NCBI GenBank assembly: GCA_014730005.1
Contig: WJIY01000032.1
Span: 1 to 34,994 of the forward strand
Source of the DNA: Candidatus Babelota bacterium
GTDB lineage: Bacteria; Babelota; Babeliae; Babelales; UASB340
Reading direction: 5' to 3'
DNA: 34,994 bases
How positions within the stretch are numbered: the first letter of the stretch is position 1; each line of letters begins with the position of its first letter. Shown here one piece after another: positions 15,889 to 24,703 of the stretch. The notes beneath the pieces were generated by a model. That model did no database searches and was not told where the DNA came from. It saw only the letters and a list, made by a program, of their open reading frames with translations. The position numbers and the translations under genes are program-made.

Positions 15889-17556
15889 ATGCAAATATTT
15901 ACAATATTATTAAGTGCATTTTTGACGGCTTTTTCTGCCGCAATTATATCTTATATATCAATTGCAACAATGGTTGGACCTTGGATCGCTCCATTATTAG
16001 TTCTTTTTAGTAGTTTTTTATTAAGATTTAGGAAAATTCCAGAAAAAACAAGCAAAATTAATGAAAAAATAGCTTTAATTCAAACTGCGGGCTCTGTTGG
16101 GGGAATAATTGGAATGGGCATAGGTTTTTCTTTGCCAACATTATATTTTTTAGATCCACTTATTTTTAATAATTGGTTGAGCTCACCAATAACCTTTTGT
16201 TTATTCATTACAATAATTTGTATAATTTCAGGAAGTTTAGGAATTTTATTGGCAAAGATTTTTTCGGATAAATTTATAAAAAAAGAACAACTTTCATTTC
16301 CTGTAAGTCAGTTGATTTATAAAACAATTGTTTCTCAATCACAAGAAAAACAAGCTAAAAATATGTTTTTTGGGTTTTTTATTAGTTGGATTATTTGTTT
16401 TTTGCGTGATGGAGCATTTCGTTTTCATGGATTATTATTAAGAATTTATTATATTTTTCCAAGAATTTTTGGAACAGAATTTGCTATTGCAACATCTCCA
16501 ATGCTTTGGGCAATTGGATTTATTGTTGGGACAAAAATAGTCTTTCCTCTTCTTGTTGGAATGCTTTCTAAATATTTTATTATTTATCCCTTAAATAATC
16601 ATGCTAGTTTTTTACCATTTTCTATTTTTAACCCATTAAAAATACAAGATTTAATAACGGCATTTTGTAGTGGTTTAGTAATTTCTGAATTAATTTTGGG
16701 GTTATCAAAATATCCGATCATTTTATATAAACATATAAAAAGTTTTTCTCTTATTACCTTTTTTAATAAGTATAAAAATTTAAAAAACATTTTACATGAA
16801 AAATTTTTAAATCAAACAAAAAAAGATAATAATCTTATAGGCATTCAAGTAATTATTGCTATTTTATTTTGTTCTATTTTTCTTTATTATTTAAAGTTTA
16901 ATTTTTTAGCAATTGCTTTTTTATTAATTACTACGATGATATTTACTTACCAATTAAGCTATCTTAGTGGAAAAATCGGTCTTGTAACCTTTGGTAGATT
17001 TGCAACATTTATTATGATTCCAATGATGTTACTTTTTAAACTTGATTTCATTCAAATAACTTTTTTGTGTGTATTTTTTAATATTTGTGCCGGTGCAGCA
17101 TCGGATTTGCTTTTTGATTATAAGGTTGGTGAGCTTTGTAATATTGATTTTAAAAAGATTTTGCAATATCAATGGTTAGGTTTAGTTATTACTTCTTTAT
17201 CAATAGGTTTCTTTTTATGGTTGCTTTTTACAACATTTCAAGTTGGTTCACCAGATCTTTTTGCGCAACGTGGAAAATCTCGAGCACTTTTAATCATGTC
17301 GTTGAATTTTGATTGGGTGATAGTATTATTTGGTTTTTTTTATGGTGTGATTTTAAAAAGATTAAAAATTAGTCCAACGATGGTATTCGGGGGACTTTTA
17401 ATGCCTAATAATTTGACAATTGGATTGATTATTGGCGCTGTAATTTCAAAATTTACAAAAAATAAAGAAAACGCGTCTCCATTTTGGTCGGGAATTTTTG
17501 CTGGGGAGTCGATGTGGATAATGTTTAGTATTTTATTAAAAATCTTTTTTAGATAA
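15889..17556 (+). CDS. OPT-superfamily-like polytopic transporter
   Basis: The 555-residue product is almost entirely hydrophobic, with about 12-14 membrane segments. The features that suggest the oligopeptide transporter (OPT) superfamily are Gly-rich helices (QTAGSVGGIIGMGIGF), LSFPVSQLIYKTI resembling the L-x-FP-x-x-x-A-x-x segment, and SPMLWAIGFIVGTKIVFPLL resembling the conserved Gly-rich helix where OPT proteins have S-P-x-L-x-G-x-G. Members import peptides or metal-siderophore complexes using the proton gradient. AAGGAG precedes the ATG by 5 bases. Its stop is 4 bases from the stop of converging topA. The family call is from pattern memory only; a different 12-helix carrier cannot be excluded. 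Confidence 0.7.
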   Translation: MQIFTILLSAFLTAFSAAIISYISIATMVGPWIAPLLVLFSSFLLRFRKIPEKTSKINEKIALIQTAGSVGGIIGMGIGFSLPTLYFLDPLIFNNWLSSPITFCLFITIICIISGSLGILLAKIFSDKFIKKEQLSFPVSQLIYKTIVSQSQEKQAKNMFFGFFISWIICFLRDGAFRFHGLLLRIYYIFPRIFGTEFAIATSPMLWAIGFIVGTKIVFPLLVGMLSKYFIIYPLNNHASFLPFSIFNPLKIQDLITAFCSGLVISELILGLSKYPIILYKHIKSFSLITFFNKYKNLKNILHEKFLNQTKKDNNLIGIQVIIAILFCSIFLYYLKFNFLAIAFLLITTMIFTYQLSYLSGKIGLVTFGRFATFIMIPMMLLFKLDFIQITFLCVFFNICAGAASDLLFDYKVGELCNIDFKKILQYQWLGLVITSLSIGFFLWLLFTTFQVGSPDLFAQRGKSRALLIMSLNFDWVIVLFGFFYGVILKRLKISPTMVFGGLLMPNNLTIGLIIGAVISKFTKNKENASPFWSGIFAGESMWIMFSILLKIFFR

Positions 17557-17560
17557 CGAA

Positions 17561-19864
17561 TTATTTTATTTTAGTGTAATCGCATTCTTTATTTGGACAT
17601 GAAAGAATTATTTTTCCATCTTTAGATTTTTTAACTAAAAGATATGGTGATTTGCATTTTGGACAAGGTTTTTCTTCTACTTCGCCAAAAATAACAAATT
17701 TACACTTTGGATAATTTGAACATCCCCAAAAACTTCCCATCTTACTTTTACGTTTAACAATTTTACTTCCACATTGAGGACAGGGCATTTTCAGGCTTTC
17801 CTGATGTATGTATTTGCATTCAGGATATCCTGGACAAGCAAAAAAAGGTCCGAATCGCCCCACTTTTTGTACTAAAGTTTTCCCACATTGCGGACATTTT
17901 ATATCTACTTTGGGTTCAGTTTTTTCTGGTTGTACAAGGATAATATTTCCTTTATCATCTTTTGTAAAATTGGATGTGAAATTACATTCGGGGAAAAGAG
18001 AGCAACCAATAAATTCACCACTTTTACCAAAACGTATTACTAATTCACCTTTTTTACATTTAGGACATTTTTTATTTATAGGAACAGCTTTTTTCTTTAA
18101 AGCTTCACCGCCAAAAGATTTTAAATCTTTTTGAAATTTTTCATAAAATTCATGTAATACATCATCGCGTTTAATTTTACCATCTGCAATTTTATCTAAA
18201 TCCTCTTCCATGTGTGCTGTAAAAGAAACGTTAATAATGTCTGGTAAATTTTCAACTAACATTTTAGTAACGGTTTTACCAAGCTCGGTTGGAATAAATT
18301 TCTTTTTTTCAACAGATACATACTTGCGTTTTTGTATTGTTGAAAGAATAGTTGCATATGTACTTGGACGGCCAACACCTTTTTTTTCTAATTCTTTAAC
18401 CAAAGATGCTTGAGTATATCTTGGTGGTGGTTGGGTAAAATGTTGTTTTCCATTTATTTTCTTTAAATATGCAGGATCTCTTTCTTTAATGTTTTTAGGA
18501 ATCTTTATAGAATTTTTTTCTTCCTCATCTTCAATCAAATAGACCTTTAAAAAACCGTCAAATATTAATGTTGATCCAGTAGTCTTAAATGTATATTTCC
18601 CCCCAGATATTAAAACTTGTCGTTGAAAATATTGTGCCGGTGTCATTTGACATGCAACAAATCTTTTCCAAATTAAACCATATAATTTTGCTTGATCAGC
18701 AGTTAAATATTTTTTTGCAATTTCTGGTGTTATAGAAATATTAATTGGTCGTATGGCTTCGTGTGCATCTTGGGCACCTTTTTTTGCATAATTATTGGAT
18801 ATTTTAGGCAAATAATCAGCTCCGAATTGTTTTGATATAAAATTGCGGGTTGATTTTAATGCAACCTCGGAGATTCTTAAAGAATCTGTCCTCATGTAAG
18901 TGATTAAAGCTTCAGGTGAGTCTTTGTCTTTTAATGGAAGTCCTTCATAAAGTTTTTGTGCAATACTCATTGTTTTATCTACAGAAAAGCCAAGTTTATT
19001 ATATGAATCTTGTTGTAAGGTGCTTGTCATAAAAGGAGGAAGTGGTTTTTTGGCTCTCTTTTTTTCGGTAATTTTTGAAATTAAATAATTTTGTTTTTTA
19101 GCACCTTGTAAAATTTGATCGGCTTCTTTTTTGTTTTTTATTTTAAATGCTTTATTACTTATTTTAAAAAGTTCTGAATTAATTGATTGTTTTTTTAGAT
19201 CAAATTTTGCATGAATTGACCAGTATTCTTCGGGTTTAAAATTTAAAATTTCAGCTTCTCTGTTACATACAAGCAAAAGTGCTACGGATTGTACGCGTCC
19301 TGCGGATAAACCCTTTTTAATTTTTTTCCATAAAATTGGAGAGACTTCATAACCAACCCAACGATCTAAAACTCTTCTTGCTTGTTGTGCTCTTACTTTG
19401 TGCATATCAATTGTTGTTTTATTATTAATTGCTTCAATAACCGCAGGTTTTGTAATTTCGTTAAATGTTATTCGATAAATTTTGGATTTATCAGAAAAAA
19501 CTTTAGCTATTTCCTGACCGATATGCCAAGAAATTATTTCTCCTTCTCTATCTGGGTCGGATGCAAGATATACTTCAGTAGCTTGATTAGTATTTTTGCA
19601 AATATTTGCAATAGTTTTATCTTTATCCTCGATTGTTACATATTCAAGATTTATTTTTCCTGTTTTTTCATTAATTGTTACACCCAATTTTTTTGAAGGA
19701 AGATCTTTTATATGTCCAAATGTAGACATTATATTAAAATCTTTTCCTAAAAACTTGGATAAAGTTTTTATTTTTGCAGGAGATTCAACGATTAGTAATT
19801 TTGAGTTTTTATTATTCATTTTATTTTTGGTATTACCTTTTTTTGGTTTCATTCCCATCCCCAC
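17561..19864 (-). CDS. topA: DNA topoisomerase I with four C-terminal zinc fingers
   Basis: The TOPRIM domain (LLIVESPAKIKTLSKFLG, then YLASDPDREGEI) and the active-site Tyr (YMRTDS, about residue 323) identify a type IA topoisomerase that relaxes negative supercoils. KGVGRPSTYATI is also a hallmark. The C-terminus carries four CxxC...CxxxxC zinc fingers (first pairs CPKC, CPQC, CPQC, CPKC), one more than E. coli TopA's three. The longest frame begins at GTG 19864; ATGs at 19858 and 19852 follow within a G-rich stretch, and ATG 19819 is a further choice, so the true start may lie up to 15 codons inside. It converges on the transporter gene and is divergent from the membrane-protein/bat block, across a ~420-base gap. 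Confidence 0.96.
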   Translation of the reverse strand: MGMGMKPKKGNTKNKMNNKNSKLLIVESPAKIKTLSKFLGKDFNIMSTFGHIKDLPSKKLGVTINEKTGKINLEYVTIEDKDKTIANICKNTNQATEVYLASDPDREGEIISWHIGQEIAKVFSDKSKIYRITFNEITKPAVIEAINNKTTIDMHKVRAQQARRVLDRWVGYEVSPILWKKIKKGLSAGRVQSVALLLVCNREAEILNFKPEEYWSIHAKFDLKKQSINSELFKISNKAFKIKNKKEADQILQGAKKQNYLISKITEKKRAKKPLPPFMTSTLQQDSYNKLGFSVDKTMSIAQKLYEGLPLKDKDSPEALITYMRTDSLRISEVALKSTRNFISKQFGADYLPKISNNYAKKGAQDAHEAIRPINISITPEIAKKYLTADQAKLYGLIWKRFVACQMTPAQYFQRQVLISGGKYTFKTTGSTLIFDGFLKVYLIEDEEEKNSIKIPKNIKERDPAYLKKINGKQHFTQPPPRYTQASLVKELEKKGVGRPSTYATILSTIQKRKYVSVEKKKFIPTELGKTVTKMLVENLPDIINVSFTAHMEEDLDKIADGKIKRDDVLHEFYEKFQKDLKSFGGEALKKKAVPINKKCPKCKKGELVIRFGKSGEFIGCSLFPECNFTSNFTKDDKGNIILVQPEKTEPKVDIKCPQCGKTLVQKVGRFGPFFACPGYPECKYIHQESLKMPCPQCGSKIVKRKSKMGSFWGCSNYPKCKFVIFGEVEEKPCPKCKSPYLLVKKSKDGKIILSCPNKECDYTKIK

Positions 19865-19920
19865 CCAAATAAATTAGCATTTTAGGTAAACAAAACATTT
19901 TGATTGTTAATAAGCTTTTG

Positions 19921-19948
19921 TTTGACAAATTCTAATGGGTTTGTCAAA
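19921..19948. promoter_or_regulatory. Perfect 9-base inverted repeat, candidate operator
   Basis: TTTGACAAA (19921-19929) and TTTGTCAAA (19940-19948) are exact complements 10 bases apart, so the half-site centres are 19 bases apart, about two helical turns. Each half contains TTGACA on one strand, so the repeat could also be opposed -35 boxes. It lies 57 bases before the longest topA start. Confidence 0.45.
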
Positions 19949-19956
19949 TATGATAT

Positions 19957-19993
19957 CTACTTTTTAGTAGAAAAAACTTAAATTTTTTAAGTT
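19957..19993. repeat. Two adjacent hairpins downstream of the inverted repeat
   Basis: CTACT-TTTT-AGTAG (19957-19970) and AACTTAAA-TTT-TTTAAGTT (19975-19993) are perfect stems of 5 and 8 bases. The second is followed by an A/T-rich stretch with a T run, so it could act as a weak terminator or attenuator for plus-strand transcription, or mark more protein-binding sites. Confidence 0.35.
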
Positions 19994-20286
19994 AAATATT
20001 ATTTTTTTCTCAAATATAGCCTATGAAAAATATTTACTATATGTCAAATATTTTCAAATATTGTTTTAATTTATGTCTTAAAAACAGACCGAAAGTATGT
20101 CTTTTTTGCAAAATAATTTTTTTGCAGGTTTTGGGTGGTAAGTAATAATAAATATAAGCTGGGTGCAAAATTTAGGTTTACTTTTGATTTTTAAAATAAA
20201 ATTATTTAAAATTTATTCATTGTCAAAATCAATTGTTTACAGGGTTGATTTCATCTATTCGATAAATAATAATAGCAAAGGCAAAT

Positions 20287-21027
20287 ATGTATTTACTTAA
20301 AAAATGGCAAGAATCTTTGGAGGTATTTAAAGGGAATAATATTAAATTATTTTTTTTAGCAACTATTAATGTTTTTTATAAAGCTCTTTTGACGTTTTTT
20401 AAATATTTTTGGTGGCTTTATTTATATTATTTTTTATTTACCCTAATTTTTAGGGAGTATCTTTCAGCTTCTTTTAGTATTTGGTGTTGGTCTAGAGATG
20501 TTGGATTTTTATTAGGAATATTCTGTTTAATTTATTTTTTATTTTTCCTTTCTATAAGACCATCGGTAGAAAATAAGAATTTTTTTTATTTTATATTATA
20601 TAGTAAAAGAATTTTGGAATTTTTACCTTTATTTTTGTTATTGTTGATTTCTTTAAGTTTTTGTCCAAATAAATATATGCAAATTATAATTCTTAATAAT
20701 TTTTTTATTCCTGTAAATTTTTTTTCATGTAAATCAATTATAATTTTTAATGCAGTAGTTTTTCCGGTTGTTTGGTTTTCAAGTTTCTTTTTGTTGGATG
20801 TTAAACAGAGTTTTGAAAAATTTTTCTTATCATTGATAAGAGGAATCAAACTAATTGTTTTGTATTTACCTTTTATAAGTATAACGTCTTTTGTGTATGC
20901 GATTATTTATTTTTTTTTACCTAGTATACATTTAAAAATTTTATTAGATGTTTTTTTTATGTGTATGTTTTCTGTATATTACACAAAAGTTAAGCATAAA
21001 GATTTTAATGTATTTTTTAAAAAATGA
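20287..21027 (+). CDS. Polytopic membrane protein, first of two tandem paralogues
   Basis: I do not recognise this family. The 246-residue protein is very rich in Phe, Leu, Ile and Tyr, with about six membrane segments. Its first 50 residues (LLKKWQESLEVF, then ALLTFFKYFWWLYLYY) line up with those of the next protein (LFKEWQKTFSAIF, then TSIKTFFRYFGWILIL), so the two arose by duplication. A short amphipathic N-terminal helix with KW/EW-Q precedes the first membrane segment. It opens the dense plus-strand block and is 9 bases from its paralogue. A role together with plsC and the bat genes is an inference from position only. Confidence 0.7.
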   Translation: MYLLKKWQESLEVFKGNNIKLFFLATINVFYKALLTFFKYFWWLYLYYFLFTLIFREYLSASFSIWCWSRDVGFLLGIFCLIYFLFFLSIRPSVENKNFFYFILYSKRILEFLPLFLLLLISLSFCPNKYMQIIILNNFFIPVNFFSCKSIIIFNAVVFPVVWFSSFFLLDVKQSFEKFFLSLIRGIKLIVLYLPFISITSFVYAIIYFFLPSIHLKILLDVFFMCMFSVYYTKVKHKDFNVFFKK

Positions 21028-21036
21028 ATTATATAT

Positions 21037-21915
21037 ATGATTATTTTATTTAAAGAATGGCAAAAAACTTTTAGTGCTATATTTTCAATGGCATTTCCGT
21101 TTTTTTTTGAACGGTCATTTAAACAGTTTTGGACATCAATAAAGACTTTTTTTAGATATTTTGGATGGATTTTAATATTAAATATTATTTTTTCTTTTTT
21201 ATTTGCAGAACAGATTTTTAAAATAACCAAATTTCTAGCAAAACCTCCAGCAGAACAAATTGGTTTAACATTTTATGATGTATTATTTTATTTTTTAATA
21301 TTAATAACGCTTTTTATATTGTCAACGGGATTTATATTAATTGTTAGACGTCCAAATTCTATAAATTTTCAATACGTGAAAACGGGATTTTTTAGATATG
21401 TTCAAATTTCTTTAATTTTTTCATTTAGCATATTTTTTATAGTTAATATTTTATTTAGTTTTGGGGTTTCTAATTTTCCTAAGCTACATTGGATAATAAT
21501 TAGTTTATTAAAACTTATAGGATTTTTAGTAATTTTTTATTGGTTTGATTCGAATTTTGGGTTTAAAGATATATTATTTTCGCTTGAGAATGCTTTGAAT
21601 TTAATTTTATACAAATTACCTTTTTTTATAATATTATTTTTTCTATTTATAGGTTCAAATTATTTGGTAAGCATTTTGTTGGATTTTTTTTTAATAAAGT
21701 ATAATTATTATGATATTTTAAGTGGCATTTCTTATAATACATTTTATGAGATTTTGCCTAAAGACATTTCTTTTGTTTCTATTGCAAAATTATTATTAAT
21801 AAAATATTTTTCATTATTATTAAATTTTATATTTATAACATTTATATTTGTTTATTATTCAATCAAGAAAAAAGAAACTTATACAAATAGCATTTTTGAA
21901 ATACATGAAACATGA
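21037..21915 (+). CDS. Polytopic membrane protein, second tandem paralogue
   Basis: This 292-residue protein of unknown family has about six to seven membrane segments and shares its N-terminal pattern (KEWQK, then FFRYFGW) with the protein upstream. It is about 45 residues longer; the added residues include a loop with AKPPAEQIG after the first membrane segment and a longer C-terminal half. A Lys/Glu-rich tail (IKKKETYTNS) ends it. The stop overlaps the ATG of plsC by 4 bases (ATGA), which points to translational coupling with phospholipid synthesis. There is no obvious Shine-Dalgarno before its ATG. Confidence 0.7.
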   Translation: MIILFKEWQKTFSAIFSMAFPFFFERSFKQFWTSIKTFFRYFGWILILNIIFSFLFAEQIFKITKFLAKPPAEQIGLTFYDVLFYFLILITLFILSTGFILIVRRPNSINFQYVKTGFFRYVQISLIFSFSIFFIVNILFSFGVSNFPKLHWIIISLLKLIGFLVIFYWFDSNFGFKDILFSLENALNLILYKLPFFIILFFLFIGSNYLVSILLDFFLIKYNYYDILSGISYNTFYEILPKDISFVSIAKLLLIKYFSLLLNFIFITFIFVYYSIKKKETYTNSIFEIHET

Positions 21916-22658
21916 ATTTTACTATGTTCAAGTTTACAAAAACTTTAATTACATTTTTTTTATGGGGAATAATATCTCTCTTTTTTACATTGATATGTAT
22001 TCCTTTTGTTTTATTACCTGAAAAAATTAGATTTAGTAAAAGTAATCCTTTCTTCTTTTTAGGTTATATTTGGAACAAATTATTGATACTTTCTTCTTTT
22101 TTGAAAATTAAAGTAATTAATCAGGAGAACTTACCGTCAATTAAAACACCATCCATTATTATTGCAAATCATTGTTCGGCTTTAGATATTTTTTTATTAG
22201 AAGCACTTATAGGAAATCAACCGCATTTTTGGATAAGTAAAGATACGTATGCAAAGATTCCTTTATTCAATATAATTGTTAAACGAATGCATATATTTGT
22301 TAAAAGAGATGATTCAATTCATTCAGCTAAAGCATTTGTAAAAATACTTCAATTGATGAAAACAAATTCAAAACATCTATTACTTTTTCCAGAAGGAAAA
22401 AGATTTAATGATGGAAAGATTCATGACTTTATGCCGGGTGTATCGCTTTTTGCAAAAAAATTAAATTTACCTGTTATCCCAATTTTAATAAAAGGAACAA
22501 ATAAGATTTTTCCTAAAAAAAGTTTTCTTATTGATTCAACTGCAAGTGAAGTTAAACTTATTGTTGGAAAACCTTTCTATTATAAAAATGAAAGCAAAGA
22601 AGAAGATTTTGTTTTTACAATGCAAGAGTGGTTTACACAAACTTTAGACTCGGTATAA
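21912..22658 (+). CDS. plsC: 1-acyl-sn-glycerol-3-phosphate acyltransferase
   Basis: The catalytic motif NHCSALD gives the H-x4-D pair His87/Asp92, and FPEGKRF (159-165) is the glycerophosphate-binding motif, with Lys where Thr or Ser is usual. VKRMHIFVKRDD and LNLPVIPILIKGT are the third and fourth family motifs. An N-terminal membrane segment precedes the domain. The enzyme adds the second acyl chain to lysophosphatidic acid, making phosphatidic acid at the inner membrane. The 248-residue length is normal. It overlaps the upstream membrane protein by 4 bases and precedes batA by 43 bases. A position in front of bat genes suggests co-regulated envelope growth. Confidence 0.92.
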   Translation: MNFTMFKFTKTLITFFLWGIISLFFTLICIPFVLLPEKIRFSKSNPFFFLGYIWNKLLILSSFLKIKVINQENLPSIKTPSIIIANHCSALDIFLLEALIGNQPHFWISKDTYAKIPLFNIIVKRMHIFVKRDDSIHSAKAFVKILQLMKTNSKHLLLFPEGKRFNDGKIHDFMPGVSLFAKKLNLPVIPILIKGTNKIFPKKSFLIDSTASEVKLIVGKPFYYKNESKEEDFVFTMQEWFTQTLDSV

Positions 22659-22701
22659 AATTAATTTTAAAAATGTTAAATCAAAACTAAATGGATTATA
22701 T

Positions 22702-23697
22702 ATGTATTTTTTGAGGTTTGCATATCCGTATCTTTTTTATTTTTTTGTTCCGATTTATGTGTTGGCATTTATGTATAGGCTAAAATTTTATAAATCACCT
22801 ATTTATAGTTTTTCTTTAGCAACTTTTTTAAAGAATAAAAAGATAACGAAAAATATAATTTATAAAAATGTTTTATTTTTACTAAGAAGTTTAATTTTAA
22901 TTTTATTGATATTTTTAATTGCACGTCCTCAATGGGTTGATAGCCGTTCGAAAATTAATGTTGAAGGTGTAGATATTGTTCTAGCAATTGATATTTCTGG
23001 AAGTATGCAAATTTTTGATGATTTGAGAGATAAAAGATCACGAATTGATGTTGCAAAATCAGAAGCAATTCGATTTATTGAAAAAAGACCTGATGATCCG
23101 ATAGGTATAGTTGTTTTTGCAAAGGATGCTTTATCTCGTTGTCCGTTGACATTAGATAAAAATATACTAAAACAAGTAGTTGGAGAATTAAAACTTGGAT
23201 TTATAAATTCAGATGGTACTAGCTTGGGAACAGGATTATCGATTGCTGTGAATAGGCTTCGAGATTCAAAATCTAAAAGCAAAATAATTATTTTATTAAC
23301 AGATGGTCAACCTACCCCAGAGCAGGTTGATCCTGATACAGCTATTGATTTGGCAAAAAAATTTGGAGTGAAGGTTTATACTGTTGGAATTGGAAATAAA
23401 AGCGGTGGCTATGCTATTCATCCTTTGTATGGTGCAATGCAAGCAAATGTTCCAATAGATGTTAAACTGTTAGAAAAAATTGCGGCTCAAACAGGGGGTA
23501 GATTTTTTAGAGCAAATAATCCAAAAGAAATGAGAGATATTTATGATAAAATTGATGCTTTGGAAAAAACTGAATATCAGACAGATATTTTTCATAGATA
23601 TTATGAAGCGTTTTTAAGCTTTGTTTGGTTTTTGTTGATATTACTAAGTATAGAATTAATTTTAAAATTTGTAGTTTGGCGAGGCATTGGCAGTTAA
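22702..23697 (+). CDS. batA: BatA-like VWA-domain membrane protein
   Basis: Two N-terminal membrane segments and an Arg-Pro-Gln junction (LIARPQW) lead into a von Willebrand factor A domain with a complete MIDAS metal site: DISGS (97-101), the Thr in DGTSLGTGL and LLTDGQPTP. A third membrane segment (LSFVWFLLILLSIELILKF) closes the protein, giving the 331-residue Bat layout. BatA of Bacteroides and Leptospira belongs to an aerotolerance operon, whose exact biochemical role is not settled. The domain should face the periplasm or cytoplasm and bind partner proteins through the metal. batB begins one base after the stop. Confidence 0.9.
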   Translation: MYFLRFAYPYLFYFFVPIYVLAFMYRLKFYKSPIYSFSLATFLKNKKITKNIIYKNVLFLLRSLILILLIFLIARPQWVDSRSKINVEGVDIVLAIDISGSMQIFDDLRDKRSRIDVAKSEAIRFIEKRPDDPIGIVVFAKDALSRCPLTLDKNILKQVVGELKLGFINSDGTSLGTGLSIAVNRLRDSKSKSKIIILLTDGQPTPEQVDPDTAIDLAKKFGVKVYTVGIGNKSGGYAIHPLYGAMQANVPIDVKLLEKIAAQTGGRFFRANNPKEMRDIYDKIDALEKTEYQTDIFHRYYEAFLSFVWFLLILLSIELILKFVVWRGIGS

Positions 23698-23698
23698 T

Positions 23699-24703
23699 AT
23701 GATTGAATTATTTGGAATTTATTGGGCTGGTACAAATAAAATTTTTTTAATTCCAGTTTTTATATTAGGTATTTTTTTAATAATAAGAAATTATATAAAA
23801 AATAAGAAAAATATTTCAAAACTTGTTGATCCTAAAAATATCAATTCTATTTTGCAAAATTGGAGTTGCTGGAAAGAATTTTTAAAAGTTATTTTATTTA
23901 GCAGTGCCTTATTTTGCATAATGATCGCAATGTTTCAACCCCAATGGGGAAAGAAAGAATCATCTGTTATGCAAGAAGGAAGAGATTTATTAATCGCATT
24001 GGATATATCGCGAAGTATGTTAGCAAAAGATTTGAAACCTAATAGATTGAATTTTACGAAATTGAAAATAAGAAATCTTTTAAAAAAAATGGATTTTGAA
24101 CGTGTGGGATTAATATTATTTTCGGGATCAGCGTTTTTGCAATGTCCATTAACTTCTGATTACACAGCGTTTTTAATGTTTTTAGATCAGGTAGACGTAG
24201 AATCTATAGCTTCAGGAACAACAGCTATTGATAGTGCTTTATTAAAGGCTGTTGATGTTTTTAAAAATAGTGGAGAACGAAAAAACAAATTGTTATTGCT
24301 TGCAACAGATGGTGAAGATTTTTCTTTAAATATTGATAAAGCCAAAAATCAAGCACAAAAGGAGGGGATTAAATTGTTTGCTTATGGTGTAGGAACTACG
24401 CAAGGAGCTCCGATACCAAAAATGGATTCGCAAGGTAGACAAATTGGGCATGAACTGGATTCTAATGGTCAGATTGCTTTATCAATTTTAAATCAATCAT
24501 TTTTGCAAGATATTTGTGATGAATTAAATGGAAGTTATATACAAGCATCTTATGATGATTCAGATATTGAAAATATTGCAAAAATAATTAGGAGGTTTGA
24601 AAAAGAAAAATTTGAAGATCGCCAAATATCTTATTATCAAGATCAATATCCATGGTTATTGGGTGTTGCATTTATATTATTGATTTTAGAGTGGATTTTA
24701 TGA
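23699..24703 (+). CDS. batB: BatB-like VWA-domain membrane protein
   Basis: The protein (334 residues from the ATG at 23699) repeats the BatA design: two N-terminal membrane segments, FQPQWG junction, VWA domain with MIDAS residues DISRS (102-106), SGTTAIDSAL and LLATDGED, and a last membrane segment at the extreme C-terminus (YPWLLGVAFILLILEWIL). The ATG was chosen over a TTG 12 bases upstream, which would overlap batA by 11 bases and stands only 2 bases from GAGG. The stop overlaps the batC start (ATGA). BatA and BatB are paralogues that interact in characterised systems. Confidence 0.9.
   Translation: MIELFGIYWAGTNKIFLIPVFILGIFLIIRNYIKNKKNISKLVDPKNINSILQNWSCWKEFLKVILFSSALFCIMIAMFQPQWGKKESSVMQEGRDLLIALDISRSMLAKDLKPNRLNFTKLKIRNLLKKMDFERVGLILFSGSAFLQCPLTSDYTAFLMFLDQVDVESIASGTTAIDSALLKAVDVFKNSGERKNKLLLLATDGEDFSLNIDKAKNQAQKEGIKLFAYGVGTTQGAPIPKMDSQGRQIGHELDSNGQIALSILNQSFLQDICDELNGSYIQASYDDSDIENIAKIIRRFEKEKFEDRQISYYQDQYPWLLGVAFILLILEWIL

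Larger units (their letters stand above)
19865..20286. other. Divergent intergenic region between topA and the membrane-protein/bat block
   Basis: No gene is visible in these ~420 bases. The left half holds three consecutive inverted repeats (19921-19993, listed separately). TCAAATAT occurs three times, at 19945, 20044 and 20054. Further right I see only AT-rich DNA and a repeat of TTTTTTGCA (near 20105 and 20117). The size and repeats suggest a regulated divergent promoter region, but no complete promoter is convincing. Confidence 0.5.

Noticed and set aside
17808..18413. Plus-strand open frames inside topA
   Set aside because: They are antisense to conserved zinc-finger and catalytic parts of topoisomerase I.
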